From JBECKS01 sp964557005 (GTDB taxonomy: Bacteria; Pseudomonadota; Gammaproteobacteria; Pseudomonadales; JBECKS01), in the NCBI GenBank assembly GCA_964557005.1, contig CAZKYI010000001.1, positions 372,001 through 436,000 of the forward strand: 64,000 nucleotides of DNA, in the 5' to 3' direction. The position numbers and the translations under genes are program-made. Below the pieces are notes generated by a model that saw nothing but the letters and a program-made list of their open reading frames with translations, was not told the origin of the DNA and ran no database searches. This document shows, in pieces, positions 1-7,594 of the stretch. The stretch's first letter is position 1. Each line of letters begins with the position of its first letter.

Positions 1-407
1 TTTCGTGGGAGGCGATGCTGTCTTTTGAAGGCAATACTGCGCCTTATTTACAGTATGCCTATGCACGTATTCAAAGTATTTTCAGAAAACTGGCGAGTGA
101 AGGCGGGCAGTTGTCCGAAGTTACGGAATTGCATCTGGTGGCAGCCGATGAAAGAAAACTGGCCTTGAAACTGGTGCGTTTCAACGATGAACTGGTCAAG
201 GTTGCCCGCAGTGCTTACCCACATTTCCTGTGTGAGTATTTGTTTGAATTGACTCAGGTTTTCACAGTATTTTATGAGCATTGTTCAGTGTTGAAAGCTG
301 AAACCCCGCAGCTTCGTGAACAGCGCCTGTATTTGTGCGAGTTGACCGCAAGTACCTTGAAACTCGGTCTGGATGTGTTGGGTATTGCCACACCTGAATC
401 GATGTAG
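1..407 (+). CDS. argS: Arginyl-tRNA synthetase, C-terminal fragment (cut by window edge)
   Basis: The frame is open from the left edge (first complete codon at base 3) and ends at 407, so only about 134 residues of the C-terminus are present. The segment containing FEGNTAPYLQYAYARI is the characteristic junction of the catalytic core and the DALR anticodon-binding domain of ArgRS. The rest is the helical DALR domain, which recognises the tRNA-Arg anticodon. The full enzyme charges tRNA-Arg in the cytoplasm. The methionine at base 15 is internal and not a start. The next gene is convergent, with its stop only one base away, and no terminator is visible between them. Confidence 0.93.
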   Translation, partial: SWEAMLSFEGNTAPYLQYAYARIQSIFRKLASEGGQLSEVTELHLVAADERKLALKLVRFNDELVKVARSAYPHFLCEYLFELTQVFTVFYEHCSVLKAETPQLREQRLYLCELTASTLKLGLDVLGIATPESM

Positions 408-408
408 C

Positions 409-2148
409 TTATTCGCTTGTTGAAAGATTGATGCAAGCAGATTCCAGAAATTGTGTGTGACTGGCTATTTCATCATCAGTGGGTTCTTCAGACAGGAACA
501 TGGATTGATAGAGCTTGCATTTAAGTTCAGTGCTTAAATCGGAATCCTGCGCGAGCATTTGTTTCAGTTCGTGCTCATGAATATCTTCAGATGACATGCG
601 AATACCATTTTTGCCACTGTCGAGAATCACAAATTTATCTGCGTCTGCTGCGTTATTCCAGCTCGACCAGCGAGGCAGGTCTTTAAACACACCTTCGTTA
701 GGGTTGCCTGTATGGGCAAAGTTGCTCCAGTAACCAAGCATTTGTTGTGACAGTTTTCTTTGTGATGCGTTGTTAGAAAACAGGATGTCGATGTTGAAAT
801 CGGATTTCAGTTCACCAAACACGAAGGGAATTTCCAGTCCGTGTCCAGCACCAATCAATTCAGACAAATCAATGTGAAAAATTTTGGGTAAGTTGTCCCA
901 ATCAAAACGGTAGGCATACACATGATATTGTTTTGCACTTAAATCACGTGCATGTTTATCGACCCCATTGAGTTTCCAGCTATTTGAAAGATAGTAGGCC
1001 ACTTTGTTGTAAACCGTTTTATCGCGGATGCCGAACAGGGGTGTAACCAGCTCAGGGTCAAGTGCCATAAAAGTTTTATTTTCATCTTTGTTGGTGCCCA
1101 AAATCACTGGAACAGCGTTGTTAAAATGGCTATCAAGGGGTAGCACATAACCATCACGATTCAACGCAGGAAAATCGAGCATACCTGCTGCTCTGCTGGG
1201 GTAAAGCGCAACCAGTTGTGCGCCATCAAAGTCACGCAGGATACGTGCGAGTTGATGCGCTTCTTTTATATCGCCAGTGCTTTTGCTTTTCTTGAGTACG
1301 GTTTTGGTTATTTCTGAACTGCTATAACTGTGTCCACCTTGAGCCTGTGTTTGGCTCACATAGCTCTGGCTATTGGTGAAATAGCCACCACTTTCCACAA
1401 TGGCGTGATGAAATAAATCTTTTGCCAAAGGTGAAGCCAGCAAACTGTAAACATTCAAGCCACCGGCAGATTCGCCAAACACGGTGACACGCCCGCTATC
1501 ACCACCAAAGTAATGAATGTTTTCCTGCACCCATTGCAGCGCGGCGATAATATCAAGCGTGCCGTAGTTGCCCGATGCGTCCATATTTTTGGTGCTGGTG
1601 CTTGCAAGTGCGGGGTGATAGAACCAGCCGAGCGGGCCGAGACGATAGTTAATGGCCACAAATACCACACGCCCCTGACTGCTGAGTTTCTCACCTGTAT
1701 AAGCGCGATTGCCTTTGTAACCAATGCTGTTGCCGCCACCGTGTATCCAGAACATCACGGGCAATTTTTCATCAGCTTTTAAATCGGCAGGCGCAACGAT
1801 ATTGAGGTACAGGCAGTCTTCTGAACCCACCACTTTTTCCCATTGAAATACATTGAGGCTGGTGAGGGGGCCAGATTTTTGCAGGCACATGTGCGTGTTG
1901 TTATGGGCGAGCAAGATGTTTTTTCTGAGTGCTGGCGGGCGTGGTGCCTTCCAGCGCAAATCCCCTGTCGGTGGGCTTGCGTAGGGAATGCCCTGCCAGG
2001 ACAGAGTGTGGTATTTACTGTCGAAACCTTTTACCGCACCTTGCTGGGTATTCCTTTGCAAGGAATTGTTTGCTTCGGCTATCGCTGTGAAGCCCGAAAA
2101 AATAAATAGAAAAACAAACGGTAAAGCACGATAAAATTTTTTACGCAT
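409..2148 (-). CDS. Secreted type-B carboxylesterase (para-nitrobenzyl esterase-like)
   Basis: This 579-residue protein has a Sec signal peptide (about residues 1-26, ending AIAEA), so it probably acts in the periplasm or outside the cell. The fold is the COesterase alpha/beta hydrolase: an oxyanion-hole segment with WIHGGG near residue 135, the nucleophile elbow FGESAGG near residue 225, the acid residue in GTNKDE and the histidine in GAGHGLE. All members of the catalytic triad are therefore present. The physiological ester substrate cannot be read from the sequence. A dienelactone-hydrolase-like gene and an aldehyde dehydrogenase follow upstream on the same strand, so the three may form a small catabolic group. 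The start has a clear signal peptide directly behind it. Confidence 0.88.
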   Translation of the reverse strand: MRKKFYRALPFVFLFIFSGFTAIAEANNSLQRNTQQGAVKGFDSKYHTLSWQGIPYASPPTGDLRWKAPRPPALRKNILLAHNNTHMCLQKSGPLTSLNVFQWEKVVGSEDCLYLNIVAPADLKADEKLPVMFWIHGGGNSIGYKGNRAYTGEKLSSQGRVVFVAINYRLGPLGWFYHPALASTSTKNMDASGNYGTLDIIAALQWVQENIHYFGGDSGRVTVFGESAGGLNVYSLLASPLAKDLFHHAIVESGGYFTNSQSYVSQTQAQGGHSYSSSEITKTVLKKSKSTGDIKEAHQLARILRDFDGAQLVALYPSRAAGMLDFPALNRDGYVLPLDSHFNNAVPVILGTNKDENKTFMALDPELVTPLFGIRDKTVYNKVAYYLSNSWKLNGVDKHARDLSAKQYHVYAYRFDWDNLPKIFHIDLSELIGAGHGLEIPFVFGELKSDFNIDILFSNNASQRKLSQQMLGYWSNFAHTGNPNEGVFKDLPRWSSWNNAADADKFVILDSGKNGIRMSSEDIHEHELKQMLAQDSDLSTELKCKLYQSMFLSEEPTDDEIASHTQFLESACINLSTSE

Positions 2149-2170
2149 AGGTCTGAATGATCAGTTTGAA

Positions 2171-2881
2171 TTAGTGCAACAGCTCGTCAAAAAAATTCAG
2201 CATACTTGCCCATGAACGACGATTGCTGGTTTCGTTATACATGGCTGTTCCCGCGATATTGGCATTGAGATTGGTGAAGGCATGTACAGTATTGCTGTAG
2301 GCATGCACTTGCCAGTCGGCGTTTAGTTGCGTGAATTCCGCTTTAATTTGATTCACCTGTTCAACGGGCACCATTGGGTCGTCGTGACCATGCAGAATCA
2401 AAATGCTGGCTTGAATTGCCTGGCTTTTTTGTTGTGGTGCATAGAGCAAACCATGAAAGCTGACCACACCGAGCAGTTCTGCACCACTGCGTGCAAGGTC
2501 GAGCACGCACATGCCGCCAAAGCAATACCCGATTGCGAGGATTTTGTTTTTGTCCACATCAGGGTGTTGTTTTAAAGCCTCCAGTGCCAGACAAATGCGA
2601 TGCTGTAATTCAGCACGATTTTCCACCAGCGGTTTCATCAAGGCTTCACATTTGGCGGGGTGTTCTTCAAGCAGACCGTTGCCATACATATCGATGGCAA
2701 AGGCCTGATAACCCAGCTCGCATAAACGCTCGGCGATGTTTTCGACAAAGGGGCCACGACCATTCCATGTGTGCGCAATCAGAATACTGGCCCTGGCGCT
2801 CTGGTTTTGTTTTTGAACCAGCAAGCCCTTGTAGGTGTTGTTGGCATCAGCATATTCAATGACGGTTTTTTTAAAGGTCAT
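2171..2881 (-). CDS. Dienelactone hydrolase family protein
   Basis: This 236-residue cytoplasmic alpha/beta hydrolase has the DLH signature GYCFGGMC with a cysteine nucleophile near residue 119, an aspartate in HGHDDPMVP and a histidine in VHAFTN. This is the complete Cys-His-Asp triad of the family. True dienelactone hydrolases open the lactone ring during chloroaromatic degradation, but many family members act on other esters or lactones. No aromatic-degradation genes are nearby, so the specific substrate is unknown. It lies between the aldehyde dehydrogenase (16 bp upstream) and the carboxylesterase (23 bp downstream), all on the minus strand, which suggests one transcript. Confidence 0.85.
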   Translation of the reverse strand: MTFKKTVIEYADANNTYKGLLVQKQNQSARASILIAHTWNGRGPFVENIAERLCELGYQAFAIDMYGNGLLEEHPAKCEALMKPLVENRAELQHRICLALEALKQHPDVDKNKILAIGYCFGGMCVLDLARSGAELLGVVSFHGLLYAPQQKSQAIQASILILHGHDDPMVPVEQVNQIKAEFTQLNADWQVHAYSNTVHAFTNLNANIAGTAMYNETSNRRSWASMLNFFDELLH

Positions 2882-2896
2882 GTTAGTTTTCCACGC

Positions 2897-4321
2897 TCAA
2901 GCCGCACCAAAAACACATTTGGTTTCAAGAAATTCTTCAAAACCGTGCTCGCCCCATTCGCGTCCATTACCGGATTGCTTGTAACCGCCGAAGGCGGCAT
3001 TGAAATCCGGTGGTGCACCATTGACATGAATGTTGCCGGAACGAATACGGTTTGCCACTTTCAAGGCACGCGCCTTGTCACTGGAAGCCACATAGCCTGA
3101 AAGCCCGTACAGCGTGTCGTTGGCGATGCGAATGGCATCTTCCTCATCTTTATAGGGAAGAATGGAAAGCACGGGGCCGAAAATTTCTTCCCGTGCGATA
3201 GTCATGTTATTGCTGACATTGGCAAACACGGTGGGCTTCACATAAAAACCTTTGTCCAGCCCTTCAGGGCGGCCTGTTCCACCAATCACCAGAGTAGCGC
3301 CTTCATCGATGCCTTTTTGAATCAGTGCCTGTATTTTGTTGAACTGCACTTCACTTGCGACAGGGCCAATGGTGGTGTCCTCGGCATTGGGATCACCTGC
3401 CTTGATAGTTGCGGCAGTTGCCTTGGCCACCGCAATGGCTTGTTCCATTTTGCTTTCAGGCACCAGCATACGGGTAGGAGCATTACAGCTTTGGCCGCTG
3501 TTCATAAAACAGTTCACCACACCTTTGGCCACCCAGGTGTTGATGTCGGCATCTTCGAGCAGAATGTTGGCAGACTTGCCGCCCAGTTCCTGAGTCACAC
3601 GTTTCACGGTGTCCGCTGCATTTTTGGCAATCGCAATGCCAGCGCGAGTGCTGCCTGTGAAAGACACCATCTCAATGTCAGGGTGGCTGCTGATGGCTTC
3701 GCCTACGCCAGGGCCATCGCCATTCACCACGTTAATCACACCCGCAGGGACACCTGCTTCGTGCAGGATTTCAGTGAGAATCATGGCATCGAAAGGCGCT
3801 ACCTCACTGGGTTTCAGAATCATGGTGCAGCCTGCTGCCAGCGCTGGAGCGACCTTGCAAGCCACCTGATTCATCGGCCAGTTCCAGGGCGTAATCAAAC
3901 CGCACACACCAGCGGGCTCCTTGCGAATCAGGGTAGTGCCTTTGATTTCCTCGAAGGCGTATGACTTCAATACATTGAGGGTAAACATAAAATGCGCAAC
4001 CCCCGCACCTGCCTGCGCCGTTTTGGCGAGTTTCATGGGTGCGCCCATTTCCTGAGAAATAGCACTGGCAATATCACCGATGCGGCGCTGATAAATGGCG
4101 ATGATTTTTTCAAACAGGGCAATACGTTCTTCACGTGTGCTGTGCGAATAGCTTTCAAAAGCCGCTTTTGCAGCGCTGACCGCTTTATCAACATCGGCTT
4201 TGCTGCCAACAGAAATCACACCCATCACCGCTTCGGTGGCAGGGTTAATCACATCGAGCGTTTTGGGTGTAACGGGGTCAACCCATTTACCGTTGATGTA
4301 AAACTGTTTGTATTCGTACAT
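2897..4321 (-). CDS. NAD(P)-dependent aldehyde dehydrogenase
   Basis: This 474-residue cytoplasmic enzyme of the ALDH superfamily oxidises an aldehyde to a carboxylate. Visible landmarks are the cofactor-binding segment TPWNWPMNQ near residue 145, FTGSTRAG, the glutamate motif QELGGKSAN, and the catalytic cysteine in NSGQSCNAPTR near residue 275. A C-terminal EEIFGPVLS motif is also present. Length is normal for the family. It is the first gene of a minus-strand group with two hydrolases and is divergent from apeB, so the 112-bp gap probably holds both promoters. The aldehyde substrate is not determinable from sequence. A good ribosome-binding site (AGGAG-like) precedes the ATG. Confidence 0.9.
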   Translation of the reverse strand: MYEYKQFYINGKWVDPVTPKTLDVINPATEAVMGVISVGSKADVDKAVSAAKAAFESYSHSTREERIALFEKIIAIYQRRIGDIASAISQEMGAPMKLAKTAQAGAGVAHFMFTLNVLKSYAFEEIKGTTLIRKEPAGVCGLITPWNWPMNQVACKVAPALAAGCTMILKPSEVAPFDAMILTEILHEAGVPAGVINVVNGDGPGVGEAISSHPDIEMVSFTGSTRAGIAIAKNAADTVKRVTQELGGKSANILLEDADINTWVAKGVVNCFMNSGQSCNAPTRMLVPESKMEQAIAVAKATAATIKAGDPNAEDTTIGPVASEVQFNKIQALIQKGIDEGATLVIGGTGRPEGLDKGFYVKPTVFANVSNNMTIAREEIFGPVLSILPYKDEEDAIRIANDTLYGLSGYVASSDKARALKVANRIRSGNIHVNGAPPDFNAAFGGYKQSGNGREWGEHGFEEFLETKCVFGAA

Positions 4322-4433
4322 GGAAGGCTCCTTTTGCTTTCTGGTTTTTTCTGGCTGGATTCTGAACGTGAATGGTTGTTTTGTGAAGGTTGAATATATA
4401 CTAGCGCAATTTGTACATTTTCAGGGTGTTGCT

Positions 4434-5729
4434 ATGGGTATGCAGGCGTTTAACCAGTTATTGTTTGATTTTATTGATCACTCCCCGACACCTTTTCATG
4501 CAGTGGCCAGTGTACGTGCACGTTTATTGCAGGCGGGATTTATTGCCTTGCAGGAAGATGAGCTTTGGCAACTGCAAGCAGGGCATTCTTATTTTGTGAC
4601 GCGCAATGATTCATCACTGATTGCGTTTCATTATGCCCATGCACAGTGTGTTGAAAACGGTTTTCGTTTTTTAGGTGCACACAGTGACAGCCCCTGTTTG
4701 AAAGTAAAACCCAATGCAGAAATTCGTATTAAAAATTATCTCAAACTCGGCGTTGAAGTGTATGGCGGGGTATTGCTGAACCCGTGGTTTGACAGGGATT
4801 TGAGTTTGGCAGGCCGCGTGGTGTATGAAGATTCACAGGCAAGGCAACAATCCTGTCTGATTGATTTCAAACGTGCCATTGCCATCATTCCAAGCCTTGC
4901 AATTCATCTTGATAGAGAAGCCAATCAAAACCGTTCAGTGAATGCACAAAAAGATATTCTGCCTTTGCTGGCACAAATTTCCGGTGATACACAAAATTTT
5001 GAAGACATTTTGCTCAGCCAAATACGTGAGCAGCACGCAGGTCTGGATGTCGATAAAATACTCGATTTTGAATTGAGTTTTTATGACACCCAAAAAGCCG
5101 CCTACGTGGGTTTGAACCATGATTTTTTTGCCAGTGCACGGCTGGATAATCTGATTTCCTGTCATGTGGGATTGCAGGCACTCATTGATAGCGGCGCACA
5201 ACAGAATGCGGTGTTAGTAATCAATGATCACGAAGAAGTGGGTTCACAAACTGCACAAGGTGCACAGGGTACTTTTTTGAGTTCGGTACTGGAGCGCATC
5301 TGTGCCAATCAGGAAAACATGGCACGCAGTCTTGCACGTTCGATGTTTATTTCGGCGGATAACGCACACGCAATACACCCTAATTTTCCTGACAAACATG
5401 ATGCCAATCATGGCCCGCTGCTAAATGACGGTGTGGTGATTAAAATAAATGCCAATCAACGTTATGCCACTAACAGCGTTACCAGTGGACGCTTTAAACA
5501 GTTGGCCAATGAGGCAGGCTGCAAGACACAAAGTTTTGTGGTGCGCAGTGATATGGGCTGTGGCAGTACCATTGGTCCTTTGACTGCCGCTGGACTGGGT
5601 GTGCAAACTGTTGATGTGGGCGTGCCAACTTTTGCCATGCACTCGATTCGCGAAACTGCCGGTGCAAAGGACAGCTATGATTTGTACCTGATTGCACGTT
5701 TGTTTTTTCAGGCTGAAACAGCGTTCTAG
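4434..5729 (+). CDS. apeB: M18 family aminopeptidase
   Basis: This 431-residue cytosolic zinc aminopeptidase is of the M18 family (aspartyl aminopeptidase/ApeB type) and removes N-terminal residues from peptides. Diagnostic segments are HSPTPFHAV at the N-terminus, the zinc-binding AHSDSPCLKVKP, the catalytic glutamates in NDHEEVGSQT, the conserved SADNAHAIHPN and, near the end, the histidine in FAMHSIRE. The frame is open further upstream to 4308, but that stretch overlaps the 5' end of the divergent aldehyde dehydrogenase. The family normally begins just before the HSPTPFHA motif, so ATG 4434 (or 4440) is chosen. The stop overlaps the convergent dsbD stop by four bases. Confidence 0.92.
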   Translation: MGMQAFNQLLFDFIDHSPTPFHAVASVRARLLQAGFIALQEDELWQLQAGHSYFVTRNDSSLIAFHYAHAQCVENGFRFLGAHSDSPCLKVKPNAEIRIKNYLKLGVEVYGGVLLNPWFDRDLSLAGRVVYEDSQARQQSCLIDFKRAIAIIPSLAIHLDREANQNRSVNAQKDILPLLAQISGDTQNFEDILLSQIREQHAGLDVDKILDFELSFYDTQKAAYVGLNHDFFASARLDNLISCHVGLQALIDSGAQQNAVLVINDHEEVGSQTAQGAQGTFLSSVLERICANQENMARSLARSMFISADNAHAIHPNFPDKHDANHGPLLNDGVVIKINANQRYATNSVTSGRFKQLANEAGCKTQSFVVRSDMGCGSTIGPLTAAGLGVQTVDVGVPTFAMHSIRETAGAKDSYDLYLIARLFFQAETAF

Positions 5730-7540
5730 TGTTGAGGCAGATGCTTATCCAGCAAACTTTGAAAATTTCTGGAACTGATGGTGCCCTGAATTCTTAAAGC
5801 CTTGAGCTCGTTGCCCTGGTCATCATAAAAAAGAATCGCAGGTGGGCCAAACAGATTGAGTGCTTCGAGCAATTCAAAGTTTTCGATGCTGTTGTTGCTT
5901 AAATCAGCTCTCACCAGAAAATTATTTTTCAGGAAGTTATCGAATTGCGCATTTTCAAAAATCTCCTGTTCGACTTCCTTGCATGAAGTGCACCAGTCTG
6001 CATAAAAATCCAGTAATAACAGTTTTCCTGAATTTTGATTATCGGTTTTCGCTTGTGCCAAACCGTCAAGCGAAGTGATGGTGTGAAAATCGAGACGGCT
6101 TTTGTGCGCAGCATTTTGAGTGGCGTAACCATCTTTGAGATTGGCGAGTGGTTGCAGGGGATTGCTGTTCCCCAGTGCAGCACCGATGATCATCATTACA
6201 CCCCATAACAAGATTATCATCAGGATAGTTTTGCCGAGGGCATCGGCGGTGCGCCATGATCCAAAACAAAATGAAGCGAGAATGAGCAAGGCACCCCAAA
6301 GTGCGAGTGTGACAGAGGGATTGAGAAATCTTGACAGCATCCAGATGGCAACACCAATCAGCAATAAACCAAAAAAGCGTTTGCTGTAATTGAGCCATTC
6401 GCCAGATTTTGGCAATAAATGAATGCCGAAGGTGCACAACACAATCAGTGGCAAGCCCATGCCGAAGCCAAGCGCAAACAGGGCGCTGCCGCCGATGAGC
6501 ACATCGCCCGTGGTGCTGATAAATACCAAGGCACCCGCCAGAGGTGCTGAAATACACGGTGAAACGACAAGTGCTGACAGCACACCCATGATCGTAGCGC
6601 CGATGTAGTCACCGCCTTGCTGGCGGTTTGATAAGGCGGTGAGCTTGTTGTTGAGTGCTTGTGGAAGTTTCAGTTCATAGACATTGAACATTGAAAGCGC
6701 CAGCACCACAAACAACAGCGCAAAAAAACCGAGCACCCAGGGCTCCTGCATCCAGATTTGAATGTTGGCACGCGCACCCAGCGACGCAGCCAGTATGCCA
6801 GCCAGCGTATAGGTGAGTGTCATGCTCATCACATAACTGGTGGAAATGGCAAAGGCCTGGAATTTGCTTAAAGGCTTTTCCCGCCCAAGTACCAGACTGG
6901 AAATAATCGGCATCATCGGTAGCACACACGGGGTAAGACATAGCCCGATACCCAGCAACAGGAAAATCACAATAATTTTAAACAGCGAAGCATCGTTAAG
7001 CAGGGTATGCAGATAATCATTTGAAAACATTGCGGGGCTATTTTTGATGTTGATGCTTTTTACGTTGGATAAAAGTTCATCGAGACGGATTTCCTGCATG
7101 GGGTAACACAAACCTGCCTCGGCACAGCCCTGAAAGCGAATAAAGGCTTGCTTAACAGGTTGATCAAGGCGGAAATTGGCAATCAGTTCACCTTCAAAAA
7201 TCGCCATATCCTTTTCGAAGTTGGGATCGTATTTTATGTGTGCATCTTTATTGAATTTTGGCAGCAGTTTCAATTCAGGTTTTGAAAGCTCGCCCAACTG
7301 CATTGAATCCGCATACAGGTAATAGCCTGGTGTGGTTTGCCAGTGAATCTGGATGACTTTATCGCTGATGCTGAACTTGAATGGAAACGCTTTGGAAACA
7401 GGCAGAAATTCCTGTTGCTGAATGCTGTTTGCAGGCTGGTCTGTGGGGAGTTCCAGTGCAAGGCTGTTGCCAGCAATAGAACACAAGACAGCTATGAGCA
7501 AGCTAACACGGTAGAATATAGACATAAATCGTTTGGGCAT
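5726..7540 (-). CDS. dsbD: Thiol:disulfide interchange protein DsbD
   Basis: This 604-residue inner-membrane protein passes electrons from cytoplasmic thioredoxin to the periplasm, keeping DsbC/DsbG and cytochrome c maturation proteins reduced. After a signal peptide comes the periplasmic N-domain with the cysteine pair in CAEAGLCYP. Next is the eight-helix membrane domain with its two cysteines in LTPCVLPMMP and VSPCISAPL. Last is a C-terminal thioredoxin domain with the WCTSC active site (near residue 515). All six redox cysteines are present. A second in-frame ATG (7525) gives an equally good signal peptide. It is divergent from the GGDEF/EAL gene and convergent with apeB. Confidence 0.95.
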   Translation of the reverse strand: MPKRFMSIFYRVSLLIAVLCSIAGNSLALELPTDQPANSIQQQEFLPVSKAFPFKFSISDKVIQIHWQTTPGYYLYADSMQLGELSKPELKLLPKFNKDAHIKYDPNFEKDMAIFEGELIANFRLDQPVKQAFIRFQGCAEAGLCYPMQEIRLDELLSNVKSINIKNSPAMFSNDYLHTLLNDASLFKIIVIFLLLGIGLCLTPCVLPMMPIISSLVLGREKPLSKFQAFAISTSYVMSMTLTYTLAGILAASLGARANIQIWMQEPWVLGFFALLFVVLALSMFNVYELKLPQALNNKLTALSNRQQGGDYIGATIMGVLSALVVSPCISAPLAGALVFISTTGDVLIGGSALFALGFGMGLPLIVLCTFGIHLLPKSGEWLNYSKRFFGLLLIGVAIWMLSRFLNPSVTLALWGALLILASFCFGSWRTADALGKTILMIILLWGVMMIIGAALGNSNPLQPLANLKDGYATQNAAHKSRLDFHTITSLDGLAQAKTDNQNSGKLLLLDFYADWCTSCKEVEQEIFENAQFDNFLKNNFLVRADLSNNSIENFELLEALNLFGPPAILFYDDQGNELKALRIQGTISSRNFQSLLDKHLPQH

Positions 7541-7594
7541 GATGTTGGCTTATTGTATATTTTCAGCGTCAGGAATAAAAATAAAAAGCAGCCT

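Noticed and set aside
3317..3964. 215-codon plus-strand frame inside the aldehyde dehydrogenase gene
   Set aside because: It is antisense to conserved ALDH motifs, with Cys/His-rich shadow composition and no start signal.
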